From an uncultured Oscillochloris sp. (GTDB taxonomy: Bacteria > Chloroflexota > Chloroflexia > Chloroflexales > Chloroflexaceae), in NCBI GenBank assembly GCA_903877345.1, contig CAIRDL010001147.1, forward strand, positions 1 through 5,259: 5,259 nucleotides of DNA, given 5' to 3'. The notes under the pieces were generated by a model. The model had not been told where the DNA came from. It did no database searches and saw only the letters and a list, made by a program, of their open reading frames with translations. This document shows positions 1 through 5,259 of this stretch, one piece after another (positions within the stretch are counted from its first letter, which is position 1; the number at the start of each line of letters is the position of its first letter). Position numbers and translations under genes: made by a program.

Positions 1-133
1 CCTGCACCTCAAAAGGCACCAGCGCCCAATGGGCTTGCACCTCCGGGTCACGCGGAATATTCGCCTGCAAATTCTTCGTATGCGTCACATGACCAAGGGC
101 CTGCTCCAACACAAAGCCAAGCTGGTAAACCAT
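1..133 (-). CDS. N-terminal fragment of a probable glycosyltransferase (GT-B type), cut by the window edge
   Basis: An open frame begins with ATG at 133 and runs off the window after 44 codons without a stop. It is preceded by a good Shine-Dalgarno sequence (AGGGGAGT on the minus strand, positions 149-142) about 8 bases upstream, which supports this start. The peptide opens MVYQLGFVLEQALGHVTHTK and continues with NIPRDPEV and HWALVPFEV. The hydrophobic first strand (LGFVLEQ) followed by a GHVTHTKNL segment is the arrangement expected at the start of a GT-B fold glycosyltransferase, where a glycine-containing loop follows beta-1. I recall similar starts in Chloroflexota group-1 glycosyltransferases, but that is memory and not a search. 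No catalytic motif is in view. That it is a gene is fairly secure; the function is tentative. It follows the Nudix gene in the same direction, separated by 157 bases of repeats. Confidence 0.6.
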   Translation of the reverse strand, partial: MVYQLGFVLEQALGHVTHTKNLQANIPRDPEVQAHWALVPFEVQ

Positions 134-141
134 TGCGGTGG

Positions 142-149
142 ACTCCCCT
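142..149 (-). promoter_or_regulatory. Ribosome binding site of the partial gene at 133
   Basis: Read on the minus strand this is AGGGGAGT, strongly complementary to the 16S rRNA tail. It lies about 8 bases before the ATG at 133 and decides that start, since the rest of the gene lies outside the window. Confidence 0.7.
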
Positions 150-177
150 GAAATAGCAATCGAGAGGCTCAGGATGG

Positions 178-205
178 GTAGAGACGCAATATCTTGCGTC
201 TCTAC
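178..205. repeat. Perfect 12-bp stem hairpin of the GTAGAGACGCAA type
   Basis: The left arm GTAGAGACGCAA (178-189) and right arm TTGCGTCTCTAC (194-205) are exact reverse complements around a 4-base loop TATC. Palindromes with GTAGAGACG/CGTCTCTAC ends are, to my knowledge, dispersed intergenic repeats in cyanobacteria and Chloroflexota, so this is probably a copy of a small multicopy palindromic element. It lies 45 bases before the start of the partial gene at 133. No T-run follows on the minus strand, so it is not a classical terminator, though the hairpin could form in the leader RNA. Confidence 0.75.
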
Positions 206-222
206 GCCCTGCCATACATTCC

Positions 223-251
223 TTGCGGCTTTGCGGCTTTGCGGCTTTGCG
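223..251. repeat. Tandem 8-bp repeat TTGCGGCT, three full copies plus a partial fourth
   Basis: TTGCGGCT occurs at 223-230, 231-238 and 239-246 with no mismatch, then TTGCG at 247-251. On the minus strand it reads AGCCGCAA. It lies in the spacer between the Nudix stop and the partial gene, next to the 178-205 palindrome. The unit is not a multiple of three and no reading frame uses it. It is a microsatellite-like array that could vary in copy number by slippage. Confidence 0.85.
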
Positions 252-282
252 TCAAATCGCTGAACTGTGAAGCTAATTTGAC
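251..282 (-). other. Inverted repeat just downstream of the Nudix stop
   Basis: GTCAAAT (251-257) and ATTTGAC (276-282) are exact reverse complements separated by 18 bases. An inner GCT/AGC pair (259-261 with 271-273) could extend the stem past an unequal bulge. It starts 8 bases after the Nudix stop codon in the direction of transcription, where a terminator would be expected, but no T-run follows on the minus strand. It could be a weak or Rho-assisted terminator or an mRNA 3' stabilising hairpin. It may also be chance. Confidence 0.35.
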
Positions 283-290
283 CCATGCCA

Positions 291-758
291 TCACTGATTA
301 AAACTGGCCTCGCGCTTGGCAGCCAGGGCATCATCGAGCATACGGCGGGTGCGGGGCAGGAGGGGTGGCAGGCGGTCGGGCGGGAAGAAGGCCACGTTCA
401 CGTTCTCGTGACCGGCGGGGTGCATGGCACCCCCAACGATGCGGGCGGTGAAGAAGATCGCCAGGATTTGCGCCTGGTCGCCGTTGGGGTAGCTCCAGTG
501 AAATTCGGGGCCACCATAGACCCCAATCAGGCGCTCGGCCTCGATCACCAGCCCCGTCTCCTCCTGCACCTCACGGGCGATCCCGTGGGCCGGGGCTTCG
601 TCTAGCTCAAGCGTACCGCCGGGGACATCCCAGAGCATGACATCGGCCCGACGGCAGAGCAGAATGGCAGCGGTTGCATCGCGGACGAAGGCGCTCACCC
701 GCACCTGCAAGATCCGCTGATGTCCGACATAGCTGCGTAGCCAGCGCGTATATTTCAC
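291..758 (-). CDS. Nudix hydrolase family protein
   Basis: A soluble 155-residue protein of normal length for a single-domain Nudix hydrolase. These enzymes cleave nucleoside diphosphates linked to another moiety, using Mg2+. The Nudix box GX5EX7REUXEEXGU is complete and perfect at residues 48-70: G48, E54, R62-E63, E66-E67, G69, L70. E63, E66 and E67 are the expected metal ligands. Residues 41-48 (MLWDVPGG) form the usual W-x-PGG lead-in, and the C-terminus has FFPPDRLPPL (124-133), the F-x-x-D-x-LP element common in MutT/ADP-ribose-pyrophosphatase-like members. The substrate cannot be read from the sequence. The start is GTG at 758, chosen because AAGGAG (771-766) lies 7 bases upstream and the N-terminus MKYTRWLRSYVGH matches the start typical of this subfamily. 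There is no signal peptide or membrane segment, so it is cytoplasmic. It lies 80 bases after the preceding gene, and its leader contains a nested inverted repeat that includes the ribosome site. Confidence 0.95.
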   Translation of the reverse strand: MKYTRWLRSYVGHQRILQVRVSAFVRDATAAILLCRRADVMLWDVPGGTLELDEAPAHGIAREVQEETGLVIEAERLIGVYGGPEFHWSYPNGDQAQILAIFFTARIVGGAMHPAGHENVNVAFFPPDRLPPLLPRTRRMLDDALAAKREASFNQ

Positions 759-759
759 G

Positions 760-808
760 GATCTGCTCCTTGGAATCCCTCAAAAGTTGAGGGCCATCAT
801 AGCAGATC
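760..808 (-). promoter_or_regulatory. Nested inverted repeat in the leader of the Nudix gene, overlapping its ribosome site
   Basis: The outer arms GATCTGCT (760-767) and AGCAGATC (801-808) are exact reverse complements. Inside them CCCTCAA (777-783) and TTGAGGG (787-793) form a 7-bp stem around a 3-base loop, and TGG/CCA (771-773 with 794-796) can pair in between. In the minus-strand RNA the Shine-Dalgarno AAGGAG (771-766) lies partly in the outer stem and partly in an internal loop, with GTG following directly. The fold could moderate translation of the Nudix gene or weakly attenuate read-through from the gene upstream. No T-run follows, so intrinsic termination is unlikely. The pairing is seen directly; the role is inferred. 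Confidence 0.45.
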
Positions 809-838
809 TTGCGCGTATGTTCGCGGCGTTCACCGTCA

Positions 839-1459
839 TCAACGGTTATAGATCCGGTTGAGCCGTTCGAGTTCGCGTAAGCGCACGGTGGTGGCGAAAT
901 GGTTAATATCGCTGACGTCGCGCAGGGCGTCGTAGCCTTTGACGAGGAAGGCGTGGGCCGCTTCGATGCCTGCCAGGGCGGCCAGCATCCGCGAACGGTG
1001 CAAGCCGATGCCCAAGAGGTGGGAACGCGAGAGGCGAAAGACGTTGTGCATGCAATTGTTGACCAGATTTAGCTGGTACAGACGCGCATCGTAGTTGTCG
1101 GCGACCCGATAGGCGTACTCATAGGCGGCTTCGTCAAAGTCAATTCCGATCTCCAACTCGAGCATCAACGCGGTCAGACTGTCGTCAAGGACATTGGTCA
1201 GTTCCAACAGATCAAGCACTTCCTCGACATCATTGAGATGGACGCCGGGAAGCATCTGAATGATATGGTTCAGGCGCCGCGCCCCGGCATCGCGGTCGCT
1301 GAAGTCGCGGGGGCCGTACATTTCAGTGAAGAAGAATTCGCCGACAGGTTCGTACTGCGGAATGACAGCCAGATCATCGTAGTCGCGGCGGAGGCGCCGC
1401 GATTGAAAGACCTGGAGCGCAAGGCGATACGGTTTGAACGTCGTCATGGTACGAATCAA
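839..1459 (-). CDS. Conserved protein of unknown function resembling the 'FFLEELY motif' family
   Basis: A 206-residue soluble protein with no signal peptide or membrane span, predicted mostly helical. Its hallmark is FFFTEMYGPRDFSDRD at residues 42-57, which closely resembles the FFLE-x-x-YGPRDFSxRD signature of a family annotated as 'FFLEELY motif protein' (function unknown). The rest also fits my recollection of that family: an MLPGVHLNDVEEVLDLLELT helix region (69-88), acidic ELEIGIDFDEAAYEYAYR (101-118), and a C-terminal helix (160-181) followed by VRLRELERLNRIY. The start is uncertain. TTG at 1459 has a weak GAGAA 7-8 bases upstream and lies 10 bases after the TPR gene stop; ATG at 1447 (202 residues) has no visible ribosome site. 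Either way it probably depends on translation of the TPR gene ahead of it (coupling). Family assignment is from memory of the motif. The biochemical role is unknown. Confidence 0.88.
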   Translation of the reverse strand: MIRTMTTFKPYRLALQVFQSRRLRRDYDDLAVIPQYEPVGEFFFTEMYGPRDFSDRDAGARRLNHIIQMLPGVHLNDVEEVLDLLELTNVLDDSLTALMLELEIGIDFDEAAYEYAYRVADNYDARLYQLNLVNNCMHNVFRLSRSHLLGIGLHRSRMLAALAGIEAAHAFLVKGYDALRDVSDINHFATTVRLRELERLNRIYNR

Positions 1460-1469
1460 TGTTTAGTTC

Positions 1470-4400
1470 TCAGCTTAAACGGTTGAGTTGGGCGCGTGCC
1501 CGGGCGGCAAGGTCGCCACTGACCTCCATTTGGAGTACGGTCTGGTAAGCGCTGATGGCCTCGCCGGTGCGGCCCAGATCTTCGGCGGCGAGGCCACTGT
1601 AGAAGATCGCTTCGGCAAAGTTGCCGTTCGCCTTGATCGCCTCGCGAAAGGCGGTGAGCGCCGGTTCGAGCTTCCCTTGGGCGTAGTAGGCGCGCCCTAG
1701 CCAGTAGGTTGCCTCAGTGAAATTCGGCTGGAGGCTCGCCGCCCGGCTAAGGTCATTAATGGCAGCATCGTAGTTGCCATTCTGGATTTGGAGTATCCCG
1801 CGCCGGAACGCGGTCTCGGCAATGCGCCCGTTGGCGCTGATGGAGCGGTTATAGGCCGTCATCGCCTCGCCAAAGCGCCCTTCTCCTTGGTACAGTTTAC
1901 CCTGGAAGAGCAGCGCCTCAGCATAGTTCGGGCGTTGGCCCAGGGCCGTGGTGACGGCGGCGAGGGCCGCTGCTTGGTCGCCCTTCGCCGCGTGAATCTG
2001 GGCTAGGCCCAAATAGACCTCGGGGAAGGTGGCTTTGAGCTTGAGCGCGGCGTTGTAGTGGGCTGTCGCTGCGTCATTATCGCCCCGGCGCAACAGGCTT
2101 TCAGCAAACCAGAACTGCACGTCGGCGTTCGCCACGCCGCCAGGCAGGTTCGCCGCTGTCTCAAAGTAGCCGTAGGCCACGCCCCAGTTGCCCAGTCCGA
2201 CCGCTACCAAGCCAAGGCCGAGTTGCGCCGCGACCCGGTTGCCATCAATCTGAAGCGCCTGACCGTAGTAAGTGCTAGCCACTTCAAGCTTGCCGCGCCC
2301 CCGCGTGATGTCGCCAAGCGCCACGAAGGCCGAAGCTCGCAGCGCGGCTAACTCCGGCGTGCGGGGGTTTTCGCTCAGCGTGATAACCTGCTGCTGCGCC
2401 TGCATAGCCGCGTCACTCAGATTGCGGATCTGATAAGCGAGGCCAAGCTTGTAGCACAGGTTCGGGTCGTTCGGGCGCAGCTTCAACGCTTCGCTATAGG
2501 CTTTAATGGCTTGATCTGCATTCTGATTCGTGCTGGCCGCATCGCCAATGGTCTCCAGACGGGTCGCATCGGCCACGCCTAAGGCCAACGCTGCACTGTA
2601 GGCTTGATCAGCTTTTTGTGGGTTTTTAAGGGCATTTTGGTAGAGGTCGGCGAGGGCGAGTTGGGCACCGAGATTGGTCTGGTCGTTGTCGAGCGCCTGT
2701 CGAAACGCCAGTTCGGCTTCGCTGTAGTTGGTTTGGCGCGCAAGCGTTTCACCAAGCTCGAAGGCCGCCGTCGTGTTTCGCGGTTCAAGCTTGAGTGCGT
2801 CGCGGTAGGCGCTCAGCGCAGCTTCAGGGCGGCCTGCGTCATTGTAAAGGCGTGCCAGTTCGATTCCCGCATCGGCACTGGTAGGACTCAGTGGGATCAG
2901 GAGCTGCTCGGCCTCCGGCCAACCGTCGCGTCCGCTCCGCCGCAGCGCTTGGGCGAGCGCCACGGTGCTGCGCAGGCCAGGGCGGGTGACGAGCAGCGCC
3001 CGCCACTGGGCGATGGCGGCAGGCCAAGCGCGCTCGGCTTCGGCAAGATGCGCAAGGGCTATGCGGGCAGGAAAAAAAGCCCCGTTGCACTCGCTGGCCC
3101 GTTGGTAAAGCGCGGTGGCACGGGCGAGGTCGCCCCGACTGGCGGCCACCAAGCCTTGCCCGAAATAACCTTCGGGCTGTTGCGGGGCCAGTTTGATCGC
3201 CCGGTCGTAGCTCTGGTCGGCGGCATCAAGTTGGCCGAGCAGGCGTTCGGCCCGCGCCTGCGCGAGTTGCAACGTCGGGTTGTTCGGCTCAACTTGGAGT
3301 AACGCCTTGAGCGTGTTCAGTGTTGGGCTGGTTGTGCCCCTGGAACCGAAAAGGGCGCTGAAAAAGTCCTGCACCTGCCTCCCGCCCCGCTCAAGCTCAG
3401 CCCCAACCAACGCCTGATAGTAGCGCTGGCGCTCAACTTGGCGTTGCGCCTGCTCAGCCTGGCCGGTCGCGACTAGGCCCATAGCAGCAAAAGTCGCACT
3501 TTCCGAGGTGGCCCGACGACGCCAAGCGATGACGGCAAGCTGACTGGTGTCGGCGGCGCTGCTCAGTTGGTCGCGGATGGGACGGACGGTATCAGCAGAA
3601 AGAGGTCGGGCTGCCTCCAACTCCCAGACGACCGGCCCCTGCGCTGCAAGCCGTTGCGCCAAGGCAAGGAGCGCCTGTTGGGTCTTGAGTTCGGCCTCGT
3701 TGCGCTGGTCGAACATCTCGTGGTAAGACGGCGGGACGAGGCGGGCGTCCGTGTGGCGTTGGCTGGCGGCGGCATCGAGAACGGCGGCAGCCTGTGCGAG
3801 TTGGCCGCTGTCGCGGTAGGCGGTAGCCAGACTAAATAGCAGCGGCGCGTTGGCGGGCAACAGGTTGCGGGCCTGCTCAAGCTCAACGGCGGCATCGCGG
3901 GGCCGCTGTTCGCGCAGAGCGAGGGCACCCAGGTTCGCCCGCAACACGCCCAAGTCACGCCCCTTCAGCAAGCGCACCGCCTCGGCAAACGCGGTGAGCG
4001 CCGCCGGGTCGCCGCTGTCGCGCAGAATGGCCCCCAGGTTATTGGCAAAAAGCACCGCGTCGGCATCAGGCTCACTCAGGGCCAAGCGGTACTCAACTGC
4101 CGCCTCACTCGTGAAGCCCCGCGCCCACAAGAGATTGCCGCGCAGCGCACGGGGCAGCGTTGCACTGAGCGCCGGATAGTTTTGCAAAAGTTGGTCAAAC
4201 TGCAAGGCCGCGAGGTCAGGCTCGCCACGCGCATAATTATAGAGCGCCAGCACTAGAGGAACCAGCACGGCCTGCCCGTTGATGGGCGCGTGGGTGAGCG
4301 TGAAGTGCTCTGGCATGGCGAAATAGCCCATGTAACCGGCCCAACCATTAGGGGCGTAAGGGCCGGTGGGCGTATAGACCAAGCGTGGATTCAGGCTTGG

Positions 4401-4946
4401 GCCATCAACCATCCCACCGGGCTCGACCGTACCCCAGAGCAGCAAATCGGCGTTTTCGGCGGCAGCCAGTGCCAAAGCGGCCTCGGGCGTGGCGGGGCGT
4501 TTTGCGGCCACAGCGACCGTAATCGCGTCTTGGCTCTGCGCCGCAATAAGGCGCACCAGCGCATTCGCAACATTGCGTCCCGTCTGGCCATCACCGCCAT
4601 CGGCGAAAGGCGCGACCAAGACGACGAAGCGCTCAGGGGCGCGGGCGGTCAGCAGATCGTAGAGCGACGGGCTGACGATGAGGGCCGCGAACGCCACCAA
4701 GGCGAGGCCGACGCCGATCACGCCCCGCCGCCGGTAAAACGGCGGCGGCGGCACGGGCGCAGCGAGGAGCGAGGCCACCGTCGTGCCATTCTGCTCCTCT
4801 GTCTGCATCTCGATGGTCGTCGGGGTCGCGGCAGCCGCCCGTCTGGCGCGGTTCACCGCCCAGCGACGGGCGATTTGGTACCCCAGGACGCCCAAGACGC
4901 CAACGACCAGGAGCACCAGCAGGATCAAAAACGGTAGCATATCCAT
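1470..4946 (-). CDS. Large membrane-anchored tetratricopeptide repeat (TPR) protein
   Basis: A 1158-residue protein. The ATG at 4946 has GAGGAG (4959-4954) 7 bases upstream; a second ATG two codons in is spaced less well. Residues 4-25 and about 75-96 are transmembrane helices. The linker between them is flanked by arginines (RRWAVNRARR at 27-36, YRRRG at 71-75) and rich in Ala/Thr/Pro, so the positive-inside rule puts the linker in the cytoplasm and the rest outside. Residues 106-175 (start RFVVLVAPF, end ADLLLWGTV) resemble the small alpha/beta TolB/FlgO-type domain; this is tentative. A segment rich in Pro, Gly and Tyr (176-222) follows. TPRs fill about 267-397 and 480-1143. The last six are in exact 34-residue phase (starting at 940, 974, 1008, 1042, 1076, 1110), each with a pattern like AxxxLGxxxxxxGxxxxAxxxYxxALxxxP. 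A region at 400-480 is less TPR-like. TPRs are protein-binding scaffolds, and no enzyme motif is visible. It is probably an assembly platform at the cell surface; the partner is unknown. It is first in the apparent operon. Confidence 0.95.
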   Translation of the reverse strand: MDMLPFLILLVLLVVGVLGVLGYQIARRWAVNRARRAAAATPTTIEMQTEEQNGTTVASLLAAPVPPPPFYRRRGVIGVGLALVAFAALIVSPSLYDLLTARAPERFVVLVAPFADGGDGQTGRNVANALVRLIAAQSQDAITVAVAAKRPATPEAALALAAAENADLLLWGTVEPGGMVDGPSLNPRLVYTPTGPYAPNGWAGYMGYFAMPEHFTLTHAPINGQAVLVPLVLALYNYARGEPDLAALQFDQLLQNYPALSATLPRALRGNLLWARGFTSEAAVEYRLALSEPDADAVLFANNLGAILRDSGDPAALTAFAEAVRLLKGRDLGVLRANLGALALREQRPRDAAVELEQARNLLPANAPLLFSLATAYRDSGQLAQAAAVLDAAASQRHTDARLVPPSYHEMFDQRNEAELKTQQALLALAQRLAAQGPVVWELEAARPLSADTVRPIRDQLSSAADTSQLAVIAWRRRATSESATFAAMGLVATGQAEQAQRQVERQRYYQALVGAELERGGRQVQDFFSALFGSRGTTSPTLNTLKALLQVEPNNPTLQLAQARAERLLGQLDAADQSYDRAIKLAPQQPEGYFGQGLVAASRGDLARATALYQRASECNGAFFPARIALAHLAEAERAWPAAIAQWRALLVTRPGLRSTVALAQALRRSGRDGWPEAEQLLIPLSPTSADAGIELARLYNDAGRPEAALSAYRDALKLEPRNTTAAFELGETLARQTNYSEAELAFRQALDNDQTNLGAQLALADLYQNALKNPQKADQAYSAALALGVADATRLETIGDAASTNQNADQAIKAYSEALKLRPNDPNLCYKLGLAYQIRNLSDAAMQAQQQVITLSENPRTPELAALRASAFVALGDITRGRGKLEVASTYYGQALQIDGNRVAAQLGLGLVAVGLGNWGVAYGYFETAANLPGGVANADVQFWFAESLLRRGDNDAATAHYNAALKLKATFPEVYLGLAQIHAAKGDQAAALAAVTTALGQRPNYAEALLFQGKLYQGEGRFGEAMTAYNRSISANGRIAETAFRRGILQIQNGNYDAAINDLSRAASLQPNFTEATYWLGRAYYAQGKLEPALTAFREAIKANGNFAEAIFYSGLAAEDLGRTGEAISAYQTVLQMEVSGDLAARARAQLNRLS

Positions 4947-4983
4947 AGCAGGACTCCTCGCGCCGGTTCTGCAAGCTAAGCCA

Positions 4984-5013
4984 AGGTTTCAGGGGCTAGG
5001 TTTCAGGTTTCAG
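4984..5013. repeat. Three copies of AGGTTTCAG
   Basis: AGGTTTCAG occurs at 4984-4992, 4998-5006 and 5005-5013. The last two overlap by AG, giving a 7-base period, and the first is offset by 14 bases, twice that period, so all three are in phase. The array lies 38-67 bases before the TPR start and in its leader or promoter region. It could be a short slippage-derived array or a set of binding sites on one DNA face pattern; 7 bases is not a helical turn, which favours slippage. Confidence 0.7.
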
Positions 5014-5085
5014 ATTGAACGCATTAGGGAGCCATGCGCTCGCCAAAACGGTAAGGGAAGCCGACCTTCTCAATCATCCCATCCC

Positions 5086-5099
5086 GGTGACATGTCACC
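5086..5099. promoter_or_regulatory. Perfect 14-bp palindrome GGTGACATGTCACC, possible operator
   Basis: GGTGACATGTCACC is its own reverse complement with no spacer. It lies 140 bases upstream of the TPR start. Its size and symmetry fit the site of a dimeric DNA-binding regulator, but its right half is also the start of a GTCACCCTGAG repeat unit (5094-5104), so the symmetry could come from two oppositely oriented repeat ends meeting here. The palindrome is certain; a regulatory role is not. Confidence 0.35.
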
Positions 5100-5104
5100 C
5101 TGAG
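5094..5104 (+). repeat. Partial copy of the GTCACCCTGAG repeat
   Basis: GTCACCCTGAG here matches exactly the first 11 bases of the left arm of the element at 5153. After that the sequence diverges (TATCAAAT instead of CGAAGCG), so this is a truncated unit or a relic. It lies 59 bases before the full copy, in the same orientation. Confidence 0.65.
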
Positions 5105-5152
5105 TATCAAATGGCCCGTCGGCCAGTGTCGCCAGGAGAAACGTCCTCCCCT

Positions 5153-5229
5153 GTCACCCTGAGCGAAGCGAAGGGTCTCGGCATGGATCCGCACAACCAC
5201 CGGGACGCTTCGCTGGCGCTCAGCGTGAC
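5153..5229. repeat. 77-bp palindromic repeat element with imperfect inverted arms
   Basis: The left arm (5153-5179, starting GTCACCCTGAGCGAAGCGAA) and the right arm (5202-5229, ending CGCTCAGCGTGAC) are near-perfect reverse complements: 12 of 13 bases match at the tips, and one extra base plus a few substitutions occur further in. A 22-base loop separates them. The 'CCCTGAGCGAAGCGAAGGGTCTC' type arm is to my knowledge a common dispersed intergenic repeat in Chloroflexota and other bacteria. With no coding capacity it would be a MITE- or REP-like element rather than an insertion sequence. A hairpin of this size in RNA or supercoiled DNA would be stable. Confidence 0.75.
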
Positions 5230-5247
5230 CATCGCGATGTTTCTCAG

Positions 5248-5259
5248 GAGCGAAGCGAA
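5248..5259 (+). repeat. Start of a further GAGCGAAGCGAA repeat copy, cut by the window end
   Basis: GAGCGAAGCGAA is identical to 5161-5172 in the element just before it and is preceded by CTCAG. The unit runs out of the window, so its length is unknown. It suggests that a cluster of such repeats continues upstream of the TPR gene. Confidence 0.6.

Larger units (their letters stand above)
4947..5259. other. Gene-free upstream region of the TPR gene
   Basis: I see no supported gene in these 313 bases on either strand. They hold the ribosome site of the TPR gene (4954-4959), a triplicated AGGTTTCAG, a perfect 14-bp palindrome and a cluster of GAGCGAAGCGAA-type repeats. On the minus strand I found no convincing -35/-10 pair; candidates such as a TAATGC-like hexamer near 5022-5027 lack a well-spaced -35, so no promoter is called, although one must exist here or beyond the window. 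Confidence 0.7.

Noticed and set aside
178..251. A CRISPR-like array in the spacer between 134 and 290
   Set aside because: The octamers are directly adjacent with no spacers, and the palindrome occurs once. This is not a CRISPR organisation.
285..605. A 106-codon plus-strand open frame opposite the Nudix gene
   Set aside because: The minus strand carries a perfect Nudix box with a good ribosome site, so the opposite frame is a shadow.
777..793. The CCCTCAA/TTGAGGG hairpin as an intrinsic terminator after the 839-1459 gene
   Set aside because: In the direction of transcription it is followed by ATTCC, not a T-run, and the stem is only 7 bp. It is kept only as part of the leader structure.
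2604..3302. A 232-codon plus-strand open frame inside the TPR gene
   Set aside because: It lies wholly antisense to well-formed TPR repeats and has no motif. It is a composition shadow.
4290..4937. A 215-codon plus-strand open frame opposite the N-terminal part of the TPR gene
   Set aside because: It is antisense to a gene with clear TPR and membrane features, has a low-complexity composition rich in Arg/Gly/Gln/Asp, and shows no recognisable domain. Long antisense frames are expected in GC-rich genes.
4783..5103. A 106-codon plus-strand open frame extending into the upstream region
   Set aside because: It overlaps the TPR N-terminus antisense, runs through the repeat-bearing intergenic stretch, and shows no domain or credible ribosome site.

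Overview
The window is a GC-rich stretch in which every supported gene lies on the minus strand, so transcription runs from high to low coordinates. The organism is most likely a filamentous phototrophic or related Chloroflexota (Chloroflexia). This rests on the style of the proteins (a large TPR protein with an N-terminal anchor, and a glycosyltransferase-like N-terminus) and on intergenic repeats of the GAGCGAAGCGAA and GTAGAGACGCAA types, which I associate with such genomes. It is an inference and not proven by any marker gene.

Layout in transcription order. Positions 4947-5259 are a gene-free upstream region with dispersed and inverted repeats, a 14-bp perfect palindrome, and a triplicated 9-mer. 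Positions 4946-1470 encode a 1158-residue membrane-anchored protein. It has two N-terminal transmembrane segments, a small alpha/beta domain resembling TolB/FlgO-like folds, and then more than 20 tetratricopeptide repeats. Ten bases after its stop comes a 206-residue soluble helical protein (1459-839) with an FFxxExYGPRDF signature resembling the 'FFLEELY motif' family of unknown function. After an 80-base gap with a nested inverted repeat comes a Nudix hydrolase (758-291) with a complete Nudix box and a GTG start. After a 157-base repeat-bearing spacer, the first 44 codons of a further minus-strand gene (133-1, cut by the window edge) look like the N-terminus of a GT-B type glycosyltransferase.

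The TPR gene and the FFxxExY gene are tightly spaced and probably co-transcribed. The Nudix gene and the partial gene may be read through from the same transcript or have their own promoters, and no convincing promoter can be read by eye. No function links the four genes with certainty. I see no defence system, CRISPR array, tRNA/rRNA gene, transposase or origin. The region looks like ordinary chromosome with lineage-specific oddities, and the most notable are the large TPR protein paired with an uncharacterised partner and the repeat-derived intergenic structures.
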